A DNA stretch of 64,000 nt from Schistosoma mansoni. Its lineage: Eukaryota > Platyhelminthes > Trematoda > Strigeidida > Schistosomatidae. The notes below the pieces were generated by a model, which saw only the letters and a program-made list of their open reading frames with translations, ran no database searches and was not told where the DNA came from. The stretch covers positions 124,001 to 188,000 of the forward strand of contig NW_017386019.1 of the NCBI RefSeq assembly GCF_000237925.1, in the 5' to 3' direction. Numbering within the stretch: the stretch's first letter is position 1; every line of letters begins with the position of its first letter. This document shows positions 23,701 to 35,129 of this stretch, in pieces. The position numbers were made by a program, and so were the translations under genes.

Positions 23701-25065
23701 CTTCATCTTCTTCTGACCACAAAAACCTCCCATGCTCTTTTATAACGTCAATATCTGTCTTATCCTTCGAACTGTAATATAAATTGTAAAAAATGAAGGA
23801 GGGAAAATCACGTGTCACGCTGGAAGTCCTTCCATGATCCACCGTAATATTGCAAATAGTCATTCACCAACTTCTTATGACGTTCGAACTTTAGGATAAG
23901 TTAAGGGAAAGGTAATGCTCCTCTTAAAGATTTCACAAACAGATAAATAAGAGCTGGATTGCGAGACAAATAAACTAATTAAAACAATTTTCACAGATTA
24001 ATATAAAACAAAGTTACTCTACGCAATGGTCTGTACTTGTATATAGAAGCAGTTCAGTTCAACGACAGTTGACCACCCAATACAAACCCAACACGTTTCT
24101 ACTTGCACAAAGAGGAGTTTTACTCACTTCCTCCACATTTCAGGGATAGTTTAACGAAAACTAACCTTCAGTGGTTAAACCAGTCGGTGGATACAATGAC
24201 TACTTCTTATATAATGTGGATTACACGTAGTGTTATGCACTGGTGTAAATACAACACTCTGTTACTTCGACTATTTTAATACTTATAGAAGTTTTATTTT
24301 GTTGGTGGGTAGCATTAAGTCATACAAAAACAAATTCAGAAGTATTTTGCAAAGCTCGCTCGTCAGTAGCGGTTGTGTACGATGACCTAAATAACAAACA
24401 CTTAACTTGTATACAGAGTAGCAGGAAAGCTAATCATAAAAACTACATTCATCTTTTCACTATTTTCAGACAATAAATAAGGTGTATCCACCTTTCAGCT
24501 ATGTCTGTATTTCATCCGCTTTTCTTTGATTTCTAGATATCGTAATCTCAATCCATTCACATCGTTGATCAGAGAAGGCTCCAGAGGAAAAGCAAAATCA
24601 GTGGTCACATTCACAGGTTGCCCTATCTTGCATTACACTATTAAAAACAATTTAGCGATATTTTTGTCGGCTAGTAGGCCGTGCATATAAAAATGGCAAG
24701 CATAAACAGATAAATTACCACAACTTTTGAAGTTAAAAGGATACAGCATTAAGGTTTAACAAGTGATGTCGGATAGTTGAATTGTATGCTCTACAGAAAA
24801 ATGACAGCTAGCATTTGAAAAATACCTTTTATTCTCTGCGTCCAAAATCGCTTTCGAGTTTCCATAAGCTGGGAAACGAGGCCTGACAGGTTTTTCCCAT
24901 AGCTCCTTATCTTTAGAAGGAGGTATGTCAGATTGGCTACCACAATTTAGTAGACAAGCATTTTACAAAATCATAGAAAAATAACAACCTTATCTCACTG
25001 CCACGATCGATATTGCTGGAGGTTTCGGATTCATAGTCCGAAATATAGTCCCTCGACTCAAACAT
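11767..25065 (-). CDS. FRA10AC1: FRA10AC1-like nuclear protein
   Basis: Exons in gene order: 24989-25065 (ATG), 24826-24936, 23812-23888, 23691-23771, 22787-22871, 17103-17148, 14228-14387, 11767-12103 (TAA). Phases agree at every junction except between 24826 and 23888, where about 10 residues (the FHLIAMDAY block of the family) are missing and probably lie in a micro-exon I could not place. Conserved blocks include [62 protein letters not shown] and [20 protein letters not shown]. Two Cys pairs (CGNVAC, CPPC) probably bind metal. The acidic C-terminus ends [12 protein letters not shown], as in the human protein. FRA10AC1 is nuclear with a suspected link to splicing; its biochemical role is not settled. 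Introns range from 40 nt (23772-23811) and 52 nt (24937-24988) to 5.6 kb, the long ones filled with retroelements. Confidence 0.9.
13440..13540 (+). repeat. RTE 3'-UTR-like fragment
   Basis: Contains the recurring order GGTGTGGCAACCTGGGCTGAT..CAAGTTCTGAC..GACTAACTGA seen in the second RTE family's 3' UTR. Diverged. Confidence 0.4.
13625..13720 (-). repeat. RTE 3'-UTR-like fragment
   Basis: CAGTCAGTCAGTCAG, then ACAACGTAGGACCAGGCACATATATG and GTTGCCATACCTCGTTAGCA. It matches 60600-60700 and, more loosely, 52280-52360 in the same orientation. Confidence 0.55.
14546..14869 (+). mobile_element. Palindromic Sm-alpha-like element with hammerhead core, copy 1
   Basis: A 324-bp element in a FRA10AC1 intron, flanked by a perfect 14-bp direct repeat (GATATTAATTGTTA at 14532-14545 and 14870-14883). 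The two arms (about 110 bp each) are inverted copies of one sequence that contains GGAAAACCTGGAAGCACTGG and the ribozyme region. Between them lies a tRNA-like segment read on the minus strand (A-box-like GGCTCAGTGG, B box GGGTTCGAATC). The + arm keeps the hammerhead core residues; the other arm does not. Confidence 0.85.
14747..14772 (+). ncRNA. Hammerhead ribozyme core (Sm-alpha type)
   Basis: CTGAGGA, helix II GTCC..GGAC and GAAA are present in the right order and spacing for the CUGANGA/GAAA hammerhead core. The helix III partner and the cleavage nucleotide are not clearly intact, so activity is doubtful. Confidence 0.6.
15191..15666 (-). repeat. 0.5-kb tail-sharing retroposon, internally shortened
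   Basis: The minus strand runs from the GCCCCCAAATGCCCTGGTACGG head to the TTCAAATAAATAAATAAT tail, with a deletion in the middle and a second gap near the CCGGTT..GCGTATGAA region. It lies between the two palindromic elements in the same intron. Confidence 0.85.
16344..16671 (+). mobile_element. Palindromic Sm-alpha-like element with hammerhead core, copy 2
   Basis: A 328-bp element flanked by a perfect 12-bp direct repeat (AAATCATTATAG at 16332-16343 and 16672-16683). It is almost identical to copy 1 at 14546-14869 through both arms and the tRNA-like centre, which indicates recent spread from one source. Like copy 1, it sits in the 14388-17102 intron of FRA10AC1. Confidence 0.85.
16542..16567 (+). 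ncRNA. Hammerhead ribozyme core (Sm-alpha type)
   Basis: Same core as at 14747: CTGAGGA, GTCC..GGAC helix II and GAAA. Cleavage competence is uncertain for the same reasons. Confidence 0.6.
17560..17770 (+). repeat. RTE 3'-UTR-like fragment
   Basis: Shows the order GGTAACTTGAACCAATGTACAAATGTACCAGGTTCTAC..GTGACTGACTGACT, typical of the second RTE family's 3' UTR. It sits just upstream of the SR2-like element. Confidence 0.5.
18054..18572 (+). pseudogene. RTE endonuclease domain ORF piece
   Basis: 172 residues. [19 protein letters not shown] is the N-terminal endonuclease motif, followed by ILGISKTYW (usual SETRW changed) and [10 protein letters not shown]. The frame ends at a stop just after the GDLNAKV block, so it is the first open piece of a broken LINE polyprotein. 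Confidence 0.8.
19417..20537 (+). pseudogene. RTE reverse transcriptase region, broken
   Basis: Pieces include [19 protein letters not shown] (RT block before the fingers), [14 protein letters not shown], a GVRQG(R)LLSS block and [16 protein letters not shown] with the FADD catalytic motif kept. [11 protein letters not shown] and [13 protein letters not shown] follow. Frames change several times between these blocks. The retroposon at 20629 lies just downstream. Confidence 0.8.
20629..21153 (-). repeat. 0.5-kb retroposon inserted in SR2-like LINE (minus)
   Basis: A near full-length copy, antisense to the host LINE. A short direct repeat GGCTGGATA occurs at 20620-20628 and 21153-21161 and joins back into the LINE reading, so it is the target duplication. 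Confidence 0.9.
21218..21736 (+). repeat. 0.5-kb retroposon inserted in SR2-like LINE (plus)
   Basis: A near full-length copy, from GGCCCCCAAATGCATTAGTACGG to TTTAAATAAATAAA. The target duplication is TACCAGCTGAG (21207-21217 and 21737-21747). Comparison with the uninterrupted LINE copy at 44038-44455 shows the empty site. Confidence 0.92.
23325..23432 (-). repeat. Unclassified repeat, pair member of 38724-38830
   Basis: The complement matches 38724-38830 over about 105 bp, including CTACACTTATTTGTAAAGAT and GCGCATGTAATATAAAATATG. It lies in a FRA10AC1 intron. The family is not known to me. Confidence 0.6.
23455..23530 (+). repeat. tRNA-like SINE scrap
   Basis: Contains a B-box-like CAGGTTCGAAACC, with a weak A-box-like region (GATTAGGGCG) upstream. 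It cannot fold as a full tRNA. Low confidence. Confidence 0.3.
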
Positions 25066-25339
25066 TCTCGCAGCAAAGATTTAGTCGTAAGACGAGTTGC
25101 ACAGAAATCCAACATCCATTAACTTATAAATGGTTGAAGTAATTTTGTGACAAGCTAACCCAAACTGGTTGGGTTTTCCGCTCACACTTCTTAAAATCAC
25201 GGTATGGTTTCAAGGTCCTTTATCGTCCAATGTAGATATTGTAGCAAATTAGCTGCACTGATCCTAGTGAATTGTACAGTTTGCTGAAGTTTGATATTTA
25301 AAGTGTTTGAATAAATCCGTTCATTAGAAAGAGATGAAG

Positions 25340-27983
25340 TTCCTAGAACTGGTGGCTATCACATTACTGAAAAGGTTAGTTGTGTAGCATTAACTAAATC
25401 CCCAAAATAAAGGGTTCTGCAAATCTTCGACGTTGATGCTGACCTCACTAAAATAACTATACACACCTAGATGAAGGCTCTCGGTCACGCATCCGCACCA
25501 GACCACGAAGGGATACGCCTTGCTACACATACCGCTCAAATGTTAGCCAGCTTACACCAAACACTTCTGAACATATCAATAGCCTTCCAAATATATCTTC
25601 GAGCCACTTCATTTCTGACTTCTCATATGACTGGGTTCTTAGACTTCAATTATAAAGGTGTAACTTGTGGAGGCGTTGTCAAACTCCCAATACCGGTCTG
25701 AGGTACGAGGCATCATAAAATCAGAGTGTAGATGGATGAAAGGAAGATAGTTATCAGAATAAGTACTCTTTCAAGCACTCACATGGCTTCAAGTCAATCC
25801 CAACAATGGGACTATGCGATCTACTTCAAAATTTATATTAATCTGTTAGGAAATGTACAGAGACGAGGAACAGAGAGATGGATATGGCTGATAAACAAAT
25901 TTAGCTAAGATAGATTCCGACACCTATAATTATTCTCGTTGTTGTAGAAGAATAAAAGGCAAACTGAAAATAACGCTCAACATACTGATTACATCAAGTC
26001 ACGCCGACATAGACGTTCCATCAGAACTTCTTCAAAACTTCACGAGCAAATCTCACGGCAAACTTCACACCCAACAGCGATGCTACAGGCACAGGTTCAC
26101 TTTCTTCATTAGAAGTCGTCTTCATTTGTGACAATATTCTAGAAGAACTGACACCTTTGGAAGATAGATGTAAATAATGGCTGGATAACGACAGATTATG
26201 AACTTTTGCTTCAGCCGAATGTACCTGATGGACATCTTGAAGGTTATCGACTATTTCAATCATCATATACCATTCGCCTTTTTACTGTTCATTTCCTCTC
26301 TGGTTAACTTGTACGCTACTCAAGACCCGAAACAGTACTTAAGTGATTTGGGGCTAGCTTTAATTTTTGAGGACTCGTTAACTTCTGGTCTCCAGAGATT
26401 TTCTCCGGACGCGTGTGACATATGGGGGTTACTCTTGGTTGCAATAACACGTCGTTTAAAATGTAACTATTCTATCTTCCGTCACACCTCACAGTAGTTT
26501 AGACCTCATATGTGATGGTTGTCTCCTCGTCAGGGTTATTCATATGTGAGCACAAATGTGCTATTAGGATGGTGCTGCTAGCAGATTCAAATAAGCTCTC
26601 ATAGAAATATTACTATGGAATAGGAACAACCTGTCTCTATCATAGTCAAAGAAACTTTCCGACTGAGAGACAGCACCTCCAATATGCTTCTTGTCCCCAT
26701 GAAGGAGTAAAACTATCAACTGATGATCATTTGAATGCTGTACAAAATATCGTTTCTTACATTCTTTGGGAAAACGTTTCATAGGTACGGCCTGATTCAG
26801 TTAAACAGGACCTGTTGGCTTACGTCGTATGGTAGTAGAAGAATTCATCAGACCTTTTTGTCTTCCATTTAGCAGAATGTTTGAACATACTTAGGTCTAA
26901 CACTACAAGAACAGTGTACGCTAATGGTTTTTGTATGAACTAATGATTCCTTTGTACTTGATGACTGCCTGGTTTCGAATTCTAAATACAATAAGCAACG
27001 ACGCTATGGTATCGCGACACTTTTTGCTCTACCTTTTAATTTCTACTTTGTGCACAGCCGAAAGTCTAAATTAATTATAAAAAAATTTGAAAATCTATCT
27101 TCTGACTTCGAAACTAAATGATAAAGTGTCTTCCATTTTGCGGTCCATGGTATCTCAGAGTCTTTGAAAACTCACTATTCAGGTGCTGCTTCAGTAGTTT
27201 TTCCACAGTCGCATCAGAGCCTAGCATTGATTTCCACTCAACTATACACTAAGAGTAGACAAAAAATTTATTTATACATGACGTAACGTGAATAAAGCAT
27301 ATTGTCATGAGAACTGTATTGTTGCCAAGGCATCCAAAACTGCGCAATAAGTAACGGTACCATTATAAGGTTTTAAGTTTTTTATTGCAGTCTCGGCTGA
27401 TTTTCACCGTTTTGTTCTAATTTTACGCCGGAAATAGATTGGCAGTGAAGATATTAGCCGTCCTCAGGGTGATTATAACACATACCGAGCTGTTACTAAT
27501 ACCCTCTGCAGTCAGATATATAAGAAACAGGAAATGGGTCAGATTCATAAGCGAAAAGTACATTTATATGAAGCCTTCACCATAGACTAAGCAAACATAG
27601 AGTTACTAATTCTTGTATGGAGTTTCAGTTTTTAGGTAGCTAATATTCTTGCAGTGATAGCCAATAGCAGAAATAAGTACTATTATGAAGCGATTCACAG
27701 AACTCATTGTAATGTATTATTTTTTTAATTAAAATAACTAAGTGCATTGACATTTGGAAGAATTGAAATGAAACTGATTATCAGAGACAGATTCAGACTT
27801 GTGTAGTAAGGACAGAAAGCTTACTGCCTGCGTTAGTTCAATTCGCGCGATCTTTTCATATCTTACACTTCGATTATTATATGTGAGCATTTGGAGATAC
27901 AAACCGTCATATAATTTGAGGCATTTCACCATATAACATTGGCTTGCACAAAAAATATGGTACATATATCTTTCGCTTTTCAC
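25340..27983 (-). CDS. Unidentified multi-exon host gene
   Basis: Several minus-strand open stretches are bounded by good splice signals: 27825-27983 (acceptor CCAAG, donor GTAAGC; 53 codons, with YMYHIFCASQCYMVKC), 27176-27241 (donor GTGAGT; EWKSMLGSDATVEKLLKQHL), and 26837-26920 (YTVLVVLDLSMFKHSAKWK; donor GTAAGC). Open stretches without firm edges include 26564-26782 (HQLIVLLLHGDKKHIGG) and 26021-26245 (VASLLGVKFAVRFAREVLKK, then stop). A further open stretch near 25500-25650 (MKWLEDIFGRLLICSEVFG) may belong to it or to a separate gene. The phase between 27176-27241 and 26837-26920 agrees, but I could not chain all the pieces. I do not recognise the family. The 5' end is not seen. FRA10AC1 begins about 0.3 kb further downstream on the same strand. 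Confidence 0.45.
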
Positions 27984-29359
27984 CTTGGAATACACAGATA
28001 AATATGCATGATATGTGGTGGACCAAAAATTATATTAACTCAATAATAACAATTAAGTTACTGCGTTCAAATTTTAATATTAAAACATACAAATTATAAG
28101 TTATAAAAACAAAGAAGAGTTAAGAGCCGTCACGTAAGTCAGCAAATTGTTGTGAGTTCGGCTTCGTTTTGCACCAGAATCCACAATTATAGATAATTAA
28201 TAATTTCAGTGGGGCTGATATGATCCCAATAATATACTCAAACGTAGAATCTAATGGAAATGTCGCCAAAGTCTATAAATGCAGATGATAGATCTTTCAG
28301 ACTTTAGTGATCGTAACCATAAGCAACGGAGAACAAGAGACGTGTGTATAGCGATGTATTTACGAGCGGTTTACATTGTGTCATGCAATGAGTGGAATCG
28401 GTAAAAAAAGTCAGATCCTTTCAAAGGCGTCCACCGTTCCGTTCAAATGACCTTGAACGGCCTAACAAGTAGCTGTCATTCCGTATTTTGATTTCTGAGG
28501 GTTTGTTGGGTGTCCGTTGGATTTCAAGAATATCACGTTTTCTCTTATGTATGTGATTTTCCGCTGCAGCAGAACCACAAAATTATTGCAAAGAACGTTT
28601 ATTTAGCTCTCTCTGTCTTGTAGCGCTTACGTTGGACCGATGGTCACTTAGTAACATCCCTATCTCCCCATTTTGGGGAAAACTTTGTCCTAATTGGGTA
28701 AATTTTAGGGATAATTTTTGGCGTCCTGTTCCGTTTTTCTGGAAGCACAAGGAATTGCAAGCAGACGTTACTTGGGTCGTGGATTAATTGTAATATGCCA
28801 GTTTCCTTGCCGTCATATGCTACTGGAATACATAAGAAGATTAAATCTTACACGTAGGTTCGATCAGTTGCGAAATATAAACTGTACAGTTCATCATATA
28901 CATATAATTTATATAATTCTATTTTTGACTTGATAAATGGTGTATTTCACTTGCCTGAGTTAGCATTGTTACAAATAACCAAATTAGGCTTACTGAACAT
29001 TTACCAACAAATACGTCAAACGACTAACAGATTGTAATAAACGCTATATTACAAGCGCAGACATTACGAAAACTGACGTGTGACGGATAAAATGCTACTA
29101 AAAGCTGATAAATAGCAACATCCGAAATCCTCGACAACATGTAACATGTGGGCGAGAACCCGTGGCATGAATTTTCGACCGTGCCCAAAAAGTGCTGCAC
29201 AACTGAAGAAAGTGTGTTCAAGTTCGTACACCCAAACACGTACAACCACTTTGTGGCAAATGTATGAACTGTAAAAATTAGTAAAAAACTATTTACAAAA
29301 TAGGTTTGTTATGCCTGTCTTCGCAGATATATGTGGTTAATGTATGTGGTTCATCTATG
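27984..29359. other. Intergenic stretch, nothing recognised
   Basis: Short frames near 28718 (+) and 29024 (-) show no familiar motif or splice-bounded structure. The 5' exons of the unidentified gene may lie here. Confidence 0.4.
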
Positions 29360-30640
29360 TTTGATTCGTCAATGGGAAATATTCATCAACCTCATACTTA
29401 TTAGGATAATCTTGGACTCTATTTGAATTTTCTGCCTGTGCAAACTTCAGGTTTAGGCTAATTGGCTCTCTGACTGCTTCGTGAAAACTTGCTATTTCCA
29501 CGGATTTATCGGACCACTGACTTAAGATTCTATCCGTCATACATTGGTTGTGAGAATATCCAACATCTGATACAATAACATCGGAAATGTGACTAGAATT
29601 CGATTCATTCTGAACATATTTATCACATTCATCAGCAATATCACTAGAGATAAATCCATTGTAAGGACAAATGACATCTGATGTGACACCATGAGGACTA
29701 ATATCAGATTTTAAATTTTTTGGAACTTTTTCCTCACATTTAAATAAAATTTAATCATCAATAAGTGAATCATTAGAAAAAACGACATCTGATATAATAA
29801 CATCAGATTTCCAATCAGGATTTGGTGCATTCTGTATATTTTCCACATTTTTGTAAATGAATTAATTAGAAACACATGGGTCATGAGAGCAACACGCAAC
29901 TTATAAAATAATATCATGAGTATGATTCATTTGAAACATTCAGCTTAACGAGATCGGAATTAAAAGTTCAGCACTACTTGCATTTAACGAAATAGTAGTA
30001 TTACAAAGTGACTGGATGTATTCATTCTTACCACATTTAAATCATTAAGCATCAGGAAATACACATGAATTAAATGAGTGAAACTTTCCACAAGGCAAAC
30101 ACCAAACTTGTACTAATCTTCATGATCTGCCTCCTAACTCCTCAATGAACTGTCATCTGCAAAGCCCTGAGTGTGCATTGGATTAAAATGACGTAGTGAA
30201 GACGTGGAATTCCTGATATCCTGAAGAATCGTTTTATGAAATTTTCCTCCTAAACCACATCCGAAATTTGTATACTTAACATGACCTGACAGTAGTTTAA
30301 GGGTTGCAAAGAGAAGTGAAATAGACTTTCCTGGAAATGCCGAGGTTTTCAATGAGTTGTGGACCTGTTTTTCAGTGAATGCAAAGAAACGAGCCATATC
30401 GTTAACATCTTTAACATCTTCTTTGGTCATGGTCCAGATCTCGAACCGTTCCATATAATCCTCAAAAGCACCAAAATTTGAATGTGTGTCCAATTGTTCC
30501 ATCACAGGGTCCATCGTGATGACGGTGTGATAGTTATTAGTGTTTGATTCATTGTACGAGCTAGGAATCACATAAACAACGCAATTCAAACCAAAGAGAA
30601 CTAGATGAGCACAAACGGACACATCGTATTGGCAACGCTT
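29360..30640 (-). mobile_element. Old Ty3/Gypsy gag-region fragment (fossil)
   Basis: The gag-like protein start at about 30500 (MDPVMEQLDTHS..FEDYMERFEIW) is a diverged relative of the gag of the element at 30974-35114. A Cys/His cluster and a tail region follow. No pol or own LTR pair was found. It is broken, with several breaks, and looks older than its neighbour. Confidence 0.65.
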
Positions 30641-30973
30641 CAGAAGTATCGTTCACTATGGAATTTAATGAACTCTTGAGGTTCAAACTGTTATGAGACG
30701 ACTGTTCGTAAGGTTTCGCGGAAGTGGTCAAATCAAGACAATCTTAGATTTGATTTGGGTTCAGCCACACTATGTTTGATAACGTTCATCGTTCAAGTAA
30801 CGAAAGTGATGTCATCGTAATGATACATGATATGAGATGAATCTTCAATGATATTATGTTGTGCTACGATTTACCGGTTGGGACAATTTTGGGACCTATT
30901 TGATAGAAGCATATAAGTTAATAGGACATATGTGATCGACAATTGTTTTTACAGTACATACACACTAAGTTTG

Positions 30974-31139
30974 TATGATAATCAGAAGTATTTGAATTGT
31001 AGTATAAACTAGTAATCCCAGGAATAACGCAATTTAGTCAGCAAGTATTAGATAAGCCCGAACGAACGTATTGTATTTGGAATTCAAAATTACATCAGTC
31101 ATCAATACCAAGAAGTCATTGATTTATTTAAACATCACA
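30974..31139 (-). repeat. 3' LTR of the gypsy element
   Basis: 166 bp, starting TGTGATG in element sense; direct copy of 34949-35114. Confidence 0.85.
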
Positions 31140-34100
31140 TCCGCCACAGCTCGAATTGGAGTGAAAGTGTCCGTAACCGATTGTTCGTCTACTTCTTAAG
31201 TTCATCTTACATCTGTCCGACGGTGTATTAGATGTAGACTCTGTATTATCTAGAATGCACTCATTAGTATTAGAATTAACAACGGAAATTGGAACAGACT
31301 CACCTGGGTTCTGATATTGTATTTGATCAACGTGTCAGTTATGTATATTCAAGTCATTGATATCCAGAATTCGCACCATAGATTTTCCAACATTCTTTAC
31401 CACGATCCCCGTGGCTGGTCGAAGATCATTTCCACGATAATATGTAACTTCTGCAGACTCCAAACACCTCATATTCGAACGGAGAATTCTTCCTTTTAAT
31501 AGCTTTGATGGAGTCTCTTTCGTCACAGAATGCTTAGCATTTCTATATTGAAGTAGAAATGTATCTACTCCCCTCTCCAGTTCATTAAATGTCGAAGCAG
31601 CAATAGAATCAATAGCAATTTTCAATGTCCTGACAAAATTTTCTGCCTGACCATTAGAACAAGAGTGCCTGGGAGCCGTAAACAGATGTCTGCACCCTAT
31701 ACCATTCAACCAATTAGTGACTGCATCTGCAGCAAAATGAGAGCCATTATCAGTCACTAACACCATAGGAACTCCTTCTCGACTAAACACCTTCCTTAAT
31801 GCTTGGATTGTGAAGTCAGAATTCGGTGAAGTTGTGAAAAAAACTTCAGGCCACTTAGAAAAAGAATCAATAATTACAAGTGCATACTATTTGCCAAGAA
31901 ATGGACCACAGTAGTCTGCATGAATTCTCTGCCAGGCCTCAGACGATACTGGCCATGGAGTCCACTTTGAAGGCTGACTTTTTAGCTTATGACATTTCTC
32001 ACAATCGTTTGCTGTACGACAAATATCTGCATTTATCTCTGGCCACCAACATGTGAGTCTTGCCAAGGACTTCATTTTCTCAACACCTAGATGTCCACTA
32101 TGAAGATCATCAAGGAAAGGTTTGCGTAATGAAGGAGGAATAACAACACGATCATTTAGACACAAAATACCGTCAGGAGTAGTGGATAACTCGTCCCGCT
32201 TTGAATAATAGACAGGAAATCTACGTTTTAGATTAGCATTCCAACACTTCCGTATAGCACTGAGTATACATCCAAAGTATCTAAGAGCTTCTCTAATAAG
32301 ATCTGGACGTCTCACTGGTAAAGGTTGCACTAACAAGCAGTTTGAAGTATTAACAGGTCTATCTTGTAGTGATTGTCGAGAAATGTAGTCAACGTGTTGA
32401 ATTTGTTTTGCACTCCTGTGCTGAATCGTATAGTCATAGGCACTCAAAGCAATACTCCATCTTTGAACCATAGCAGCTGAGGAACGTGCTAAGGATTTTT
32501 CAGGATGATAAATGAACTTTAAAGCTTCATGATCAGTAACAATGGTAAACTTCTTTCCAAATAAATATTTATGAAGTCTTTTAACAGCCCAAAACACAGC
32601 TAATGCTTCTCGCTGCGTTTGTGAATAACCTTGTTCAGAAACAGAAAGTTTGCGTGAAACACAGATAACTGGCCTACCTTCCTGTTCCAAAACTGCACCA
32701 ATACCCACAGGTGATGCATCAGTAATAAGAACAGAATGTACGCTGGGTGAGTAAGTTCGAAGAACAGCATCAGTTTGAAGAGACTTTAGCAGACTTCGTA
32801 AGCATGACTCTTGTTCCTCACCCCATTTGAATGAATTGGATGTCACAATAGTAAATAAACAGTTGGCGCGACAAGAAAAATTAGGAATAAAACGAGAATA
32901 GTACTGAAGAGCACCAACTAGTGAACGTAATTCTGTGATATTTTTTCGAGCCGGTGCATTTGTCAGTGGAGCTAGTCGTTTCATATCTGGTCTAAAACCA
33001 TTACCATCAACAAGGTTTCCAAAGCATTCAAAACTAGATACACAAAATGAATACTTATTCGGATTCACTGTAATATTCTTCTCAATTAAACGACGCAATA
33101 AAGCAATAAGTCTCTGGCCATGAACTAATTTATCAGCACCATGAACAATGAGATAATCTTGATAAACTTCAACACCTTCAATATCGCTGACTATCTTATT
33201 CATAACTTCCTGAAATATGGTTGGAGAACAACTAAGACCAAATGGAAGGAAGTTGTATTTGAGCAGATCAAAAGGAGTGTTAATTGTTGTCAAGATAGAT
33301 GAAGATTGATCTAAAGGGATTTGAAGATAGGCATCTTCCAAGTCGACTTTCGAGAACACTTTAGAACCATGAAGTCGATTTAGAATATCTCCAGCCTTCA
33401 TCGTCGTGAATGTTTGCTTCAACAAACGGGAGTTCAGTGTTAATCTGTAATCACCACACATTCTAGGGGTCTTACCATCCGACTTCAATGGCGTAATAAT
33501 AGGAGTACCCCATGCTGAGGACTGAACCGGTTCAATTATATCTTTCGCACACAAATCGTTCAGTGACTTATGTACTGCTTCTCGAAGACCATAAGGAATT
33601 ATTCGTCTTTTAAGAAAGACTGGATCACCCTGTACTTGAAGGTCTATAGGCTGAATTTTCGTACCTCCACTACACTTAGCACACACAGCTATCAAATCTT
33701 TAAGTAAAGCATCAGAATTCGCTGTAGAAACTAGAAGAGACAATCCCACTTTAAGCCTTTTCAAATTTTTTATACCTAGTATGGACAGTCCTGTTTCACT
33801 AACTAAAAATTCACAAGGTATATATGAAGAATTATCATCTCTTATTAGCAATTCACAACATCCTCGTATAGGCAGTCTGTGTCCAGTAATCCCCAGTATT
33901 GAGACCTCAGTGGGTCTTACCACAACATCAGGATCTAAAGATTTCAAGTTCTTGAATGAAATAATAGACTCTATACTACCTGTGTCCACAATAAAGTCAT
34001 GAAATGAACCAAGGGATGTATATAATCGCTTTTGAATATGAGCATTACCTTTCGAAGTGGTGGATAAAGATAAATGATCATTAGGAATAGCCGAATTATC

Positions 34101-34948
34101 GGAATCTAAGTGAAAAGACTTAGTAATACTTGAAGCAAAGTGAACAGTAGTTTTGCATACTGACTGAATGTGTCCTATCTTGCCACATTTAAAACACTTA
34201 GCATTACGAAATGCACATCAATTACGAGAATGAAATTTGCCACAAGATAAGCATTTACCAAACTTGTTCTCACCTTTGTTGTTTGCTTTGCAGTCCCTTG
34301 TTGAATCACCTTTCATATTTCCACGAGAGTAGAAATCACGATTAAACGAACGCAAATTTGATCGACCCTGAGATTGTATTTCATCATGACGACTAAGCAA
34401 AGTATTAGAATTTTTCATCGATTGAATATCAAGTTCATTCACTGCTTCGTAATTAATATATGCAGTTTTAGCATTTTGAAAAGAACAGTTCGGCGTTCTT
34501 AACAGCTCCTTTTCCAGACCTGGTATGTTAATTCATGCAATTAACCGATCTCTCAGCTGTACATGTAGTTGATCACCGAAATTGCATTTGGCAGCTTGTC
34601 TTTGCAATTCAAGTATGAAGTCCTTAACTTTTTGGTTATTCTAACGAATCATTTTATGGAATTTCGCTCTCTCATAACATTCAAAACTGGTGCACTTCAC
34701 ATGATTTAATAGTAATTCCTTGAGAGTTGTATAAGGGAGTGAGATCGGTTTATCTGGATATGCCAAGGTTTTTAGTAAACTGTGGGCTTCTTGACCGATG
34801 AATGTAAGAAAATGTGCCACAATTTTGTCACCCTTCATATCTTTCTTGGTCATGTTCCATATCTCAAACCTTTCAAGATAATCCTCAAAAGCTTCGGAAG
34901 TTGAATGAATGTCCAACTGTTGCATCGCAGGCTCCATCGCGACGCCAA

Positions 34949-35114
34949 TATGATAATCAGAAGTATTTGAATTGTAGTATAAACTAGTAATCCCAGGAAT
35001 AACGCAATTTAATCAAGAAGTATTAGATGAGCCCGAACGAACGTATTGTATTTGGAATTCAAAATTACATCAGTCATCAATACCAAGAAGTCATTGATTT
35101 ATTTAAACATCACA
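34949..35114 (-). repeat. 5' LTR of the gypsy element
   Basis: 166 bp, about four differences from the 3' LTR. TTGGCGTCGCG follows directly inside the element, a possible primer-binding site that overlaps the gag start region. Confidence 0.85.
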
Positions 35115-35129
35115 GTTTGTCATGTTAGT

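Larger units (their letters stand above)
30974..35114 (-). mobile_element. Ty3/Gypsy LTR retrotransposon (fossil) with short LTRs
   Basis: A 4.14-kb element on minus. Parts in its own order: 5' LTR 34949-35114, a primer-binding-site-like stretch, gag (from about 34937) with zinc-knuckle Cys/His clusters near 34140-34270, and a long pol open stretch (31887-33989) covering the end of protease, RT, RNase H and the start of integrase. Integrase core (31335-31790) and the 3' LTR 30974-31139 follow. A 5-bp target duplication (GTTTG on +, 30969-30973 and 35115-35119) brackets it. The two 166-bp LTRs differ at about four positions (2.4%), so the insertion is fairly recent on the scale of this window. 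It is broken, with a handful of breaks. Confidence 0.85.
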
